Shown piece by piece: positions 6,798-13,191 of a stretch of 13,191 nt of DNA. Within the stretch, counting starts at the first letter, position 1, and the number at the start of each line of letters is the position of its first letter. Below the pieces are notes generated by a model, which was not told the origin of the DNA, searched no databases, and was given only the letters and a program-made list of their open reading frames with translations. Origin of the DNA: Tannerella sp. (GTDB lineage: Bacteria; Bacteroidota; Bacteroidia; Bacteroidales; Tannerellaceae); NCBI GenBank assembly GCA_031267485.1, contig JAIRYY010000305.1, forward strand, positions 1 through 13,191, in the 5' to 3' direction. A program made the position numbers and the translations under genes.

Positions 6798-6815
6798 AAT
6801 AATTCCGGAATAATT
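6798..6815. promoter_or_regulatory. Candidate operator palindrome in the dpp3 promoter
   Basis: An 18-base palindrome with one mismatched pair: a perfect core ATTCCGGAAT (6802-6811) is flanked by A on each side and then AAT/ATT. It begins three bases upstream of the dpp3 -7 box, inside the spacer RNA polymerase must cover, a position typical of repressor sites. No matching copy was seen elsewhere in the window and the cognate regulator is unknown. Confidence 0.4.
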
Positions 6816-6823
6816 GAAGAAGA

Positions 6824-6850
6824 GCCGGAGGCTTTTTCAAAAAGTCCGGC
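6824..6850. repeat. Imperfect palindrome GCCGGA...TCCGGC
   Basis: GCCGGA (6824-6829) pairs with TCCGGC (6845-6850), and CTTTTT (6832-6837) with AAAAAG (6839-6844) inside, interrupted by a two-base GG bulge. It could fold as a hairpin upstream of dpp3. No T-run follows the stem on either strand, so it does not look like a standard terminator. Confidence 0.55.
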
Positions 6851-6932
6851 GAAAAAGACGGACGCTCAATTGCCGGATTGATGATTCACAAGGGCAGGCA
6901 CCGCATCCCGGAAATTTTCCGCTTGAGTATTG

Positions 6933-6970
6933 TCCGTCATTGCGAGGAGGAACGACGAAGCAATGACGGA
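6933..6970. repeat. Palindromic interspersed repeat, short CATTGCGAGG variant
   Basis: TCCGTCATTGC (6933-6943) and its exact complement GCAATGACGGA (6960-6970) flank a 16-base centre containing GAGGAGGAACGAC. It shares the GTCATTGCGA...GAAGCAAT frame of the larger palindrome at 392-458 but carries the GAGGAGGAACGAC inner variant and lacks the long CCAGGT stem. It is a shortened member of the same dispersed family. Confidence 0.75.
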
Positions 6971-7073
6971 AAATAGGGCCGCTTATTATCAATATTAACG
7001 AGCCGTTTCGAATTTTGAGTTTTCCGGTGGGGATTGTTTTCCCTCCTTGAATCGCCGGTTTTTTATGCGCCGT

Positions 7074-7105
7074 TATTGCCGTGCGGATTATTTTCGGTAA
7101 TTTTG
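7074..7105 (+). promoter_or_regulatory. Predicted mnmA promoter
   Basis: TATTG (7074-7078) is followed after 19 bases by TAATTTTG (7098-7105), an exact TAnnTTTG match. The upstream box differs from TTTG at one base. The box ends 23 bases before ATG 7129, which supports that start over the upstream GTG at 7081, which lies before the -7 box. Confidence 0.6.
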
Positions 7106-7128
7106 CACGCATATTTAATGAGAAAACG

Positions 7129-8196
7129 ATGGAAATAGCGGCATTGGTATCCGGCGGGGTCGACAGTTCGGTTGTAGTGCATCTCTTGAAAGAGGCGGGC
7201 TGCAATCCGGTTATATTTTACATTCGCATAGGAATGGAAGACCGGGACGGCTATGTGGACTGTCCGTCGGAGGAGGATATTGAGATTACCGCGTTCATAG
7301 CTAAAAAATACGGCTGCCGGATGGAGGTCGTCTCGCTGCACGAAGAATACTGGGAGAAGGTCGTGAGTTATACGATTGATTCCGTCCGGCGCGGCCTGAC
7401 GCCCAATCCCGACGTGATGTGCAACCGTTACATCAAGTTTGGCTGTTTCGAGGAAAAGTGGGGGAAAGATTTCGATAAAACAGCCACCGGGCATTATGCG
7501 ACTACGACCGCCATCGACGGGAAAGTGTGGCTGTCGACTGCTAAAGACCCGGTTAAAGACCAGACTGATTTTCTGGGACAGATAACGAACCTCCAGGTAT
7601 CGAAACTGATGTTCCCGGTCGGACGCCTGATGAAAAGCGAAGTTCGCGCGATTGCCGAAGAGCAATGTCTTCCGAGCGCGAAACGCCGGGACAGTCAGGG
7701 AATCTGTTTCCTGGGGAAGATTAATTACAACGGTTTTATCGAACGGTATCTGGGCCGGCGTCCGGGCAAAATCATAGAGCTGGAAACGGGGAAAACGGTC
7801 GGGACGCACAACGGCTACTGGTTTCATACGATTGGTCAGCGGAAGGGACTGGGACTGAGCGGCGGGCCATGGTTTGTCATCCGGAAGGATATCAAAGAGA
7901 ATATTATATATGTATCAAACGGCTATGACCCGGAGACGCAGTACGGCCGTACCATCAATCTGCAGGGCTTCCATTTTACGACGGAAGACCCCTGGGGGCC
8001 GTTCGAAGGCGAGCGGGAAATAACGTTCAAGGTGCGGCATACGCCGGAATTTACGTGCGGCCACATCCGCCGCACGGGCGACATGTATATGATTCGGAGC
8101 GACCGGAAAATTCAGGGCATCGCTCCCGGCCAGTTCGCCGTCGTTTACGACAGAGAGCATCGCCTGTGCTACGGCAGCGGGATGATATCCTTTTAG
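7129..8196 (+). CDS. mnmA: tRNA-specific 2-thiouridylase
   Basis: The enzyme thiolates uridine 34 at the wobble position of Lys, Glu and Gln tRNAs, using ATP and a relayed persulfide sulfur. From ATG 7129 it has 355 residues. The N-terminal PP-loop SGGVDSS (8-14) binds [12 protein letters not shown] (91-99) carries the first catalytic Cys98, GHYA is at 121-124, and DSQGICFLG (188-196) carries the second catalytic Cys193. A C-terminal beta-barrel region follows, with [16 protein letters not shown] (233-248). The usual KDQSYFL is KDQTDFL here and the region after the PP-loop reads [11 protein letters not shown] believe both are normal for a Bacteroidetes branch of MnmA rather than signs of damage. 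It is a single-gene rightward unit that converges on prs. Confidence 0.95.
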   Translation: MEIAALVSGGVDSSVVVHLLKEAGCNPVIFYIRIGMEDRDGYVDCPSEEDIEITAFIAKKYGCRMEVVSLHEEYWEKVVSYTIDSVRRGLTPNPDVMCNRYIKFGCFEEKWGKDFDKTATGHYATTTAIDGKVWLSTAKDPVKDQTDFLGQITNLQVSKLMFPVGRLMKSEVRAIAEEQCLPSAKRRDSQGICFLGKINYNGFIERYLGRRPGKIIELETGKTVGTHNGYWFHTIGQRKGLGLSGGPWFVIRKDIKENIIYVSNGYDPETQYGRTINLQGFHFTTEDPWGPFEGEREITFKVRHTPEFTCGHIRRTGDMYMIRSDRKIQGIAPGQFAVVYDREHRLCYGSGMISF

Positions 8197-8220
8197 AGAT
8201 GCGAAATAAACGGGGAATTT

Positions 8221-8284
8221 GTCCGCAGATAACACGGATGTTCGCGGAATAAAAAATTCGTGTAAATCTGCGCGGTCTGCGGAC
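8221..8284. repeat. Nested inverted repeat between convergent mnmA and prs
   Basis: The outer arms GTCCGCAGA (8221-8229) and TCTGCGGAC (8276-8284) are perfect complements. Inside them ACACG (8232-8236) pairs with CGTGT (8259-8263), and GAAT (8247-8250) with ATTC (8256-8259) around an A-run. The wording (CCGCAGATAACACGGAT...AAATCTGCG) recalls a dispersed repeat family I know from several bacterial genomes. Lying 24 bases after the mnmA stop and 36 bases from the prs stop, it is well placed to act as a bidirectional terminator, although it lacks a canonical terminal T-run. Confidence 0.7.
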
Positions 8285-8320
8285 GGGAACGCTCTTCCGG
8301 TTTACGCGGCCAGCAGCCAT

Positions 8321-9265
8321 TTATTTAATCGTGTAGAGCGAGCTGATAGATTCGTCGTTGCAGACGCGCCTGATAGATTCGGCGAACATTTCCGCAACGG
8401 ACAGCACCGTGACTTTTTCGCTTTTCTTCGTGTAGGGGATAGAGTCCGTGAATATCATCTCCCTGAGCGCCGACCGGTCGACGCGGGTTGTGGCCGGGTC
8501 CGACATGACGGCATGGCTTACCATTGCGCGGACGGAACGGGCGCCGTTTTCCATCATCAGGTCGGCCGCTTTGGTGATTGTGCCGGCGGTATCCACGATA
8601 TCATCGACCAGCAGGACGTCTTTGTCCGCCACATCGCCGATGATGCGCATATCCGCCACCTCGTTCGCTTTCTGGCGTGTTTTGTGGCATATCACCATCG
8701 GTATCTCCAGATATTTGGAATAGCTGCTGGCGCGTTTCGTGCCTCCCACATCCGGCGTTGCCATGATAAGACTGTCGAGCGGAAGCTGCGTCCGGATGTA
8801 TTCAAGAAAGACGGACGACGCGTACAAATGGTCTACCGGGACGTTGAAAAATCCCTGAATCTGGTCCGCGTGCAAGTCCATCGTGATAAGCCTGTCAATG
8901 CCGGCCGTGCCCAGCATGTCGGCAATCAGTTTGGCGCCTATCGACACGCGGGGCTTGTCCTTGCGGTCCTGGCGCGCCCATCCGAAATAGGGGATGACGG
9001 CTATTATCGAATGTGCCGATGCGCGTTTTGCCGCGTCAATCATCAGCAGCAGTTCCATCAGGTTGTCCGAGTTAGGAAAAGTTGACTGCAAGAGGAAAAC
9101 GTCCCGGCCGCGAATGGATTCTTCGTACGACACGGAAAACTCGCCGTCGGCAAAGTATTGAATATTCATCTTTCCTAACGGACAGTGAAGGCTGTTGCAT
9201 ATTTTTTCAGCCAGATAACGGGTTTTTGTTCCCGAAAAAACCAGAAAAGGGGTATGTGCGCTCAT
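8321..9265 (-). CDS. prs: Ribose-phosphate pyrophosphokinase (PRPP synthetase)
   Basis: The enzyme makes 5-phosphoribosyl 1-pyrophosphate from ribose 5-phosphate and ATP, feeding purine, pyrimidine, histidine and NAD synthesis. The frame is open up to 9358, but ATG 9265 gives MSAHTPFLVFSGTKT and a normal 314-residue class I enzyme; an upstream start would add an unrelated 31-residue tail. Motifs are complete: the ATP-site segment PYFGWARQDRK (92-102), the metal-binding stretch MDLHADQIQGFF (129-140), TPDVGG (170-175) and the PRPP-binding loop VDDIVDTAGTI (220-230). It appears monocistronic, with a promoter about 80 bases upstream, and converges on mnmA across a palindromic repeat. Its product is a precursor for the purine pathway in which the nearby purA acts. 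Confidence 0.97.
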   Translation of the reverse strand: MSAHTPFLVFSGTKTRYLAEKICNSLHCPLGKMNIQYFADGEFSVSYEESIRGRDVFLLQSTFPNSDNLMELLLMIDAAKRASAHSIIAVIPYFGWARQDRKDKPRVSIGAKLIADMLGTAGIDRLITMDLHADQIQGFFNVPVDHLYASSVFLEYIRTQLPLDSLIMATPDVGGTKRASSYSKYLEIPMVICHKTRQKANEVADMRIIGDVADKDVLLVDDIVDTAGTITKAADLMMENGARSVRAMVSHAVMSDPATTRVDRSALREMIFTDSIPYTKKSEKVTVLSVAEMFAESIRRVCNDESISSLYTIK

Positions 9266-9342
9266 TAAAAAGTTGTTTAATTCAATTATGACTGGAATAA
9301 AACTTACGGAACTTCCAAAAACAATTCCCTGGAATCGCGCGG

Positions 9343-9350
9343 CAAAAATA
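9343..9350 (-). promoter_or_regulatory. -7 box of the prs promoter
   Basis: TATTTTTG on the minus strand matches TAnnTTTG and lies 77 bases upstream of ATG 9265, implying a leader of about 70 bases. TTTTG runs occur upstream but not at the standard -33 spacing. The position argues against translation starting at 9358, upstream of this box. Confidence 0.5.
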
Positions 9351-9416
9351 CAAAACATATCGCAAAACGCATGTGTTGCATGAAAAAATTTACGAACGGA
9401 TGTATGTTTCTATTTT

Positions 9417-11105
9417 TTAATAGCTGAATTTAAGTATTTTAGCCGAATATGCCGGCGTGCTTTCCTGATACGGGCATGTATGGGTAAGCGCGCAGAGCGT
9501 TTCTTCGCCCGAAAGGAGTTCCCGTACTTTCGATACGGCATTGTCCGGAATGTCGAGTATGTCAAAGGCGTTTTTGGGAATGTTGACGCGAAAACGGTGC
9601 GTTTTATCGTCGAAGTTGATAAGGACGAGAATCAGTTCGTTTTCGTACTTGCGGAGAAATGCCGTCACCTGCTCCGACGGAAAATGTGGGTTGCCCCTGT
9701 TGCAGTATGCCAGCCCGTAAAAATGGCCGCGTGAAAGCGCTTTTTCATGCTGTACCGTCGTAAGGATTTTCCGGTACGATTCCCTCAGCTGCCGCTGTCC
9801 GTCACTCAGTTTCCCGCCGTCGAACCGGCCGCTGTTCGCCCAGTCGCGCACGCTTTTCATGCTCCCGTAGTCGAAGATGGATGTTCTCCCGTCCAGGCCG
9901 CTGAACCCTTCGTCGTCCATGCCTTTTTCGCCCAGTTCCTGTCCGTTGTATATCATGACGGGGTTGACGTCAAACGTGGCAATAAGCGCCAGTCCGGGGA
10001 TTCCCGCCTGTGCGTTGCCGGCGAAAAAACCGGATGCGATTCGCTGCTCGTCGTGATTTTCAATGAAAAACAGTATGTGGTCTTTAATCTTTTCGATAGC
10101 CTGCCAGCAGGCCGTTATATCGGTGGCGGGGGCTTGCCGGCAGATGATTTTGCGCAGGGTGTCGTACATGCCCGCCTTATCGTACAGATAGTCGAATTTG
10201 CCCGTGTTCACATAGGTGTGATACTGTCCGGGATTGTATGTTTCGGCAATGAACGTCACATTCTTGCGGCTTTTGACGCGGGGGATGACCCAGTTCCAAA
10301 ATTCCACGGGGACCATCTCCGCCATGTCGCAGCGGAAGCCGTCGACGTCTTTTCCCGTCCAGAACAGCAGTATGTCCAGCATTTTGTTCCAGGTGTCGGG
10401 CACGGGCGAGAAGTGTCTGGCGCCTCCGTTCATATAATCAATGCCATAGTTCAGTTTAATGGTTTCGTACCAGTCGTTTTTCCCCGGCGTCGCGCTGAAA
10501 CAGTCGTTTCCCGTCACTTTGGCCGGAAACTCGCTGTATTCGAAATCTTCTTCCTGCGCTCCGAAATGCAGTTCCAGCCGCTGTCCGGGTATGTAATAAA
10601 AATTGTTCGTGTCCGAAAAAGCCTCTTCCGTATGGTCGTGCTGTCCCAAATCGTCGATATAGGCCGGTTTCGTCAGTGAATGATAGCTTCGCGCAACATG
10701 GTTGGGCACAAAATCGATGATTACTTTCATTCCCGCATCGTGCGTGCGGACGACAAGCTCCTCGAACTCTTTCATCCGCTCCGGGACGTTTTCCGCCAAA
10801 TCGGGGTCCACATCAAAATAATCCCTGATAGCATACGGCGAACCGGCTTTTCCCTTCACGATGGCATGGTGGTCTTTGGGGATACCGTAGGCCGTGTAAT
10901 CCGTACAGGTCGAATGGGCAATCACGCCGGTATACCAGATGTGTGTGACGCCCAGCTCACGGATGCTTTTGAGCGCTTTTGCCGTGTACGAATTGAATTT
11001 GCCACATCCGTTTTCTTCCAGGCTTCCGCTCTTCACAGGGTTCTCGCTGTAATTCCCGAACAGCCTGGGGAATGTCTGATAAATTATGTGCTTGTTTGTT
11101 TTCAT
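9417..11105 (-). CDS. Alpha-amylase family glycoside hydrolase (GH13), cytoplasmic
   Basis: A GH13 (beta/alpha)8-barrel enzyme predicted to act on alpha-1,4-glucans. The four conserved regions are visible: DFVPNH (131-136), GFRCDMA with nucleophile Asp260 (256-262), FIAETY with acid/base Glu288 (285-290) and FIENHDEQR with the transition-state Asp352 (347-355). The C-terminal ~100 residues look like the usual beta domain (for example ELILVLINFDDKTHRF). ATG 11105 gives 562 residues starting MKTNKHIIYQTFPRLFG, with no signal peptide. It is therefore probably intracellular and concerned with stored glycogen or imported maltodextrin rather than outer-membrane starch capture. No Sus-like partners are adjacent. 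AAGGAG abuts the ATG with no spacing, too close to be a normal ribosome site. The in-frame extension up to 11204 crosses the promoter and is rejected. Confidence 0.93.
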   Translation of the reverse strand: MKTNKHIIYQTFPRLFGNYSENPVKSGSLEENGCGKFNSYTAKALKSIRELGVTHIWYTGVIAHSTCTDYTAYGIPKDHHAIVKGKAGSPYAIRDYFDVDPDLAENVPERMKEFEELVVRTHDAGMKVIIDFVPNHVARSYHSLTKPAYIDDLGQHDHTEEAFSDTNNFYYIPGQRLELHFGAQEEDFEYSEFPAKVTGNDCFSATPGKNDWYETIKLNYGIDYMNGGARHFSPVPDTWNKMLDILLFWTGKDVDGFRCDMAEMVPVEFWNWVIPRVKSRKNVTFIAETYNPGQYHTYVNTGKFDYLYDKAGMYDTLRKIICRQAPATDITACWQAIEKIKDHILFFIENHDEQRIASGFFAGNAQAGIPGLALIATFDVNPVMIYNGQELGEKGMDDEGFSGLDGRTSIFDYGSMKSVRDWANSGRFDGGKLSDGQRQLRESYRKILTTVQHEKALSRGHFYGLAYCNRGNPHFPSEQVTAFLRKYENELILVLINFDDKTHRFRVNIPKNAFDILDIPDNAVSKVRELLSGEETLCALTHTCPYQESTPAYSAKILKFSY

Positions 11106-11130
11106 CTCCTTATCGTTAATAATAATACAA

Positions 11131-11161
11131 CAAAAGTATGATTTATTATCAGTAAAAACAA
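11131..11161 (-). promoter_or_regulatory. Predicted alpha-amylase promoter
   Basis: On the minus strand TTG (11159-11161) is followed after 20 bases by TACTTTTG (11131-11138), an exact TAnnTTTG match, 25 bases upstream of ATG 11105. The spacer contains the short dyad TGAT-N5-ATCA (11139-11151 on the plus strand). Confidence 0.6.
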
Positions 11162-11170
11162 CCTTTTTTC

Positions 11171-11178
11171 TACCTTTG
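11171..11178 (+). promoter_or_regulatory. -7 box of the argS promoter
   Basis: TACCTTTG matches TAnnTTTG exactly and ends 18 bases before ATG 11197, so the leader is only about a dozen bases. No clear TTTG lies 19-21 bases upstream. The expected -33 position (about 11147-11151) falls inside the divergent alpha-amylase promoter. Confidence 0.6.
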
Positions 11179-11196
11179 CGCAAAAATTTCGTAATT

Positions 11197-12987
11197 ATGA
11201 CCATAGAACAGAGATTGTCGGAAGCGGTTCGGGCCGCAGTTAAAGAGCTGTATGGAGTTGATGCGGAGCAGGTTTCGCTGCAGAAAACGAAGAAGGAATT
11301 TCGGGGGCATCTGACGCTTGTCGTTTTTCCCTACCTGAAAGCATCCCGCAAATCGCCCGAACAGACGGCGCAAGAGATTGGCGAATGTCTGCAGACAGGT
11401 AACCCGGAACTGGTTGCCGGTTTTAATGTGATAAAAGGATTCCTTAACCTGACCGTCGGAAGCGCCTGCTGGGTGGAAACCCTTGCCGGGATTCATGCAT
11501 CGCCGGATTTTGGCTGCACGGAAGCGACCGGACAGGCGCCGCTGGTGATGATTGAATATTCGTCGCCGAATACCAACAAACCGCTTCACCTGGGGCATAT
11601 ACGCAATAATCTGCTTGGATACAGCCTGTCCCGGATTATGAAAGCGAACGGATACCGGGTTGTCAAGACGAATATCGTGAACGACCGGGGTATCCACATT
11701 TGCAAATCAATGCTGGCCTGGCAGAAATGGGGTGGGGGAGTGACGCCCGAATCTTCCGGGAAGAAAGGCGACCATCTTGTCGGCGATTTTTATGTGCTTT
11801 TCGACCGGCGCTATAAGGAGGAATTAGGGAAATTGCAGTCGGAGGGACTGAGCCGCGAGGAGGCCGAAGCCGCGTCGCCGCTTATGGCCGGGGCGCGTGA
11901 GATGCTACGCCGCTGGGAAGCCGGCGACGAAACGGTACGGACGCTCTGGAACAGGATGAACGGCTGGGTCTATGCCGGTTTCGACGAAACATACAAACGC
12001 CTTGGCGTTGATTTTGATAAGGTATACTACGAATCGGAAACATATCTCGAAGGCAGGGCAACCGTGCTGGACGGACTGGACAGAGGCGTCTTTTACCGTC
12101 GCGACGACGGTTCCGTATGGGCTGACCTGACCGGCGACGGCCTGGATGAAAAACTGCTTCTCCGCTCCGACGGCACGTCCGTTTACATGACGCAAGATAT
12201 CGGAACGGCCAAGCTGCGTTTCGACGATTATCCCGTCAACCGGATGATTTACGTCGTCGGGAATGAACAGAATTATCATTTCCAGGTGCTTTCGGTACTG
12301 CTCGACCGGTTGGGTTTCGAATTTGGGAAAGGCCTTGTTCACTTCTCGTACGGTATGGTCGAACTGCCTGAGGGCAAGATGAAAAGCCGTGAGGGGACGG
12401 TTGTCGATGCGGACGACCTGATGGATGAAATGATTGCTACCGCCCGCGATATCTCCGGCGAACTTGGCAAGCTGGACGGCCTGACTGCGGAAGAATCCGA
12501 AAATATCATCCGCATCATAGGGCTTGGCTCGCTGAAGTATTTCATACTGAAAGTAGACCCGCGCAAGAACATGACATTCAACCCGAAAGAATCAATTGAC
12601 TTTAACGGAAACACCGGTTCTTTCATTCAATATGCATACGCGCGCATACGTTCGGTACTGCGCCGGGCGCGGGAGCAAAACACGGATTTGTCAGGCAGCT
12701 TGTCGCCGACTGTGCACGTGACGGAAAAGGAAGAGGCTATCATACAACTGCTGGCCGAATATCCGGCTGTTATCAGGGAGGCCGGCGAGACGTACAGCCC
12801 CTCCTGTATCGCCAATTATGCATATGAACTGGTGCGGGCGTACAACCAGTTCTATCATGACTATTCGATTCTGCACGAAGAAAACGGAGAAGTAAAGTTC
12901 CTGCGAATTGTTCTGTCTGCCAATGTCGCGAAAGTAATCCACTCCGCGATGTCGCTTCTCGGTATAGAGATGCCGGAACGGATGTGA
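11197..12987 (+). CDS. argS: Arginyl-tRNA synthetase
   Basis: Class I aminoacyl-tRNA synthetase that charges tRNA-Arg in the cytoplasm. From ATG 11197 it has 596 residues, normal for the Bacteroidetes enzyme. An N-terminal Add-1-type tRNA-binding domain covers about 1-110. The catalytic core has SSPNTNKPLHLGHIRNN with the HIGH-type motif HLGH (131-134), VNDRGIHICKSM (161-172), and GKMKSREGT (393-401) in the KMSKS position; deviation from KMSKS is common in ArgRS. The C-terminal DALR anticodon-binding domain begins near SFIQYAYARIRSVLRRA and runs to the end. An open extension back to 11086 would cross the -7 box at 11171-11178 and is rejected. The gene is divergent from the amylase gene and converges on an AraC-family gene with only nine bases between the stop codons. 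Confidence 0.97.
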   Translation: MTIEQRLSEAVRAAVKELYGVDAEQVSLQKTKKEFRGHLTLVVFPYLKASRKSPEQTAQEIGECLQTGNPELVAGFNVIKGFLNLTVGSACWVETLAGIHASPDFGCTEATGQAPLVMIEYSSPNTNKPLHLGHIRNNLLGYSLSRIMKANGYRVVKTNIVNDRGIHICKSMLAWQKWGGGVTPESSGKKGDHLVGDFYVLFDRRYKEELGKLQSEGLSREEAEAASPLMAGAREMLRRWEAGDETVRTLWNRMNGWVYAGFDETYKRLGVDFDKVYYESETYLEGRATVLDGLDRGVFYRRDDGSVWADLTGDGLDEKLLLRSDGTSVYMTQDIGTAKLRFDDYPVNRMIYVVGNEQNYHFQVLSVLLDRLGFEFGKGLVHFSYGMVELPEGKMKSREGTVVDADDLMDEMIATARDISGELGKLDGLTAEESENIIRIIGLGSLKYFILKVDPRKNMTFNPKESIDFNGNTGSFIQYAYARIRSVLRRAREQNTDLSGSLSPTVHVTEKEEAIIQLLAEYPAVIREAGETYSPSCIANYAYELVRAYNQFYHDYSILHEENGEVKFLRIVLSANVAKVIHSAMSLLGIEMPERM

Positions 12988-12996
12988 CGTTACCGT

Positions 12997-13191
12997 TTAG
13001 AGAAAAATTTCCTGTTTCCCGCGATACTCTTTCGGCGACATGCCGGCGAGCCGCTTGAAATATTTTCCGAAAAAAGACTGCGAGTTGAAATTCAGTTCGT
13101 CGCTGATTTGCAGTACGGTCATGTTCGTGGATTTCAGCAGGGCTTTGGCTTCTATCATCACGAAGTCGTCAACCCATTCGGCGGCGGATTT
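12997..13191 (-). CDS. AraC-family transcriptional regulator, C-terminal part
   Basis: Only the last 64 codons lie in the window; the gene runs off the right edge. The visible part covers most of an AraC-type double helix-turn-helix domain: the helix AKALLKSTNMTVLQISDEL, then NFNSQSFFGKYFKRLAGMSP and KEYRGK, ending QEIFL before the stop. The pattern of F/YFGKYFKRxxGxSPxEYR is diagnostic of the second HTH. Whether the N-terminus is a cupin sensor, a tetratricopeptide-type sensor or part of a hybrid two-component system cannot be told from this fragment. Its target genes are also unknown. The gene converges on argS with a nine-base gap. Confidence 0.9.
   Translation of the reverse strand, partial: KSAAEWVDDFVMIEAKALLKSTNMTVLQISDELNFNSQSFFGKYFKRLAGMSPKEYRGKQEIFL

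Larger units (their letters stand above)
6768..7128. other. Divergent intergenic region between dpp3 and mnmA
   Basis: No gene was found in this 361-base gap. It holds the dpp3 promoter with an overlapping palindrome near its left end, two palindromic repeats (6824-6850 and 6933-6970), and the mnmA promoter at its right end. A run of six T at 7059-7064 follows a poor GC-rich pairing (CCGG 7024-7027 with 7055-7058). Since there is no rightward gene upstream of it, it is not called a terminator. Confidence 0.7.

Noticed and set aside
7024..7064. Possible rightward terminator or small RNA end before mnmA
   Set aside because: Six T residues follow a CCGG/CCGG pairing, but the stem is very asymmetric and no rightward gene lies upstream.
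7549..7581. MnmA KDQTDFL in place of the usual KDQSYFL as a sign of an unusual enzyme
   Set aside because: All catalytic motifs including both cysteines are present, and I believe this wording is typical of the Bacteroidetes MnmA branch.
12376..12402. KMSKS-motif damage in ArgRS (KMKSREG)
   Set aside because: Departure from canonical KMSKS is common in ArgRS, and the rest of the protein is intact, so this is not evidence of loss of function.
12977..12997. AACGG/CCGTT inverted repeat between argS and the AraC-family gene as a terminator
   Set aside because: The stem is only five base pairs with an 11-base loop and no T-run of note, too weak to call.

Overview
This 13.2-kb window looks like chromosome of a Bacteroidetes, most likely a member of the Bacteroidales, with moderate GC content. 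The evidence is the set of clade-typical proteins (a HECLGH-type dipeptidyl peptidase III lipoprotein, a Bacteroidetes-style MnmA, a YugP-like zinc peptidase) and the promoters. Six of the seven promoter candidates carry an exact match to the Bacteroidetes sigma-ABfr -7 box TAnnTTTG (4672-4679, 6787-6794, 7098-7105, 9343-9350, 11131-11138, 11171-11178); the seventh, at 2761-2768, is one base off. No tRNA, rRNA, CRISPR array, transposase or phage gene was seen.

Layout. Bases 1-695 hold no convincing gene. They start inside a 21-bp minisatellite (11 full copies plus a partial one), followed by a patchwork of interspersed palindromes and repeated modules. Then come leftward genes: a membrane zinc metallopeptidase whose stop codon abuts the start of hisS (2747 to 696), and a Fur-family regulator 20 bp upstream of purA (4639 to 2877). 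Dipeptidyl peptidase III lies upstream of these (6758 to 4698). A 361-base gap with divergent promoters, a candidate operator and two palindromic repeats separates it from rightward mnmA (7129-8196). mnmA converges on leftward prs (9265 to 8321) across a nested inverted repeat. A leftward cytoplasmic GH13 alpha-amylase (11105 to 9417) is divergent from rightward argS (11197-12987), with interleaved promoters. The window ends in the C-terminus of a leftward AraC-family regulator (12997 to beyond 13191).

How the genes relate. Most are housekeeping genes: two aminoacyl-tRNA synthetases (hisS, argS), a tRNA wobble-uridine thiolase (mnmA) and two nucleotide-pathway enzymes (prs makes PRPP; purA commits IMP to AMP). 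With them are a metalloregulator, two zinc-dependent peptidases and an intracellular glucan hydrolase. There is no obvious multi-gene accessory or defence system. The unusual material is non-coding: the phased minisatellite, several different palindromic repeat families in gene gaps, and a palindrome inside the dpp3 promoter. The other point of note is a Fur homologue that has tyrosine where a conserved metal-site histidine is expected.
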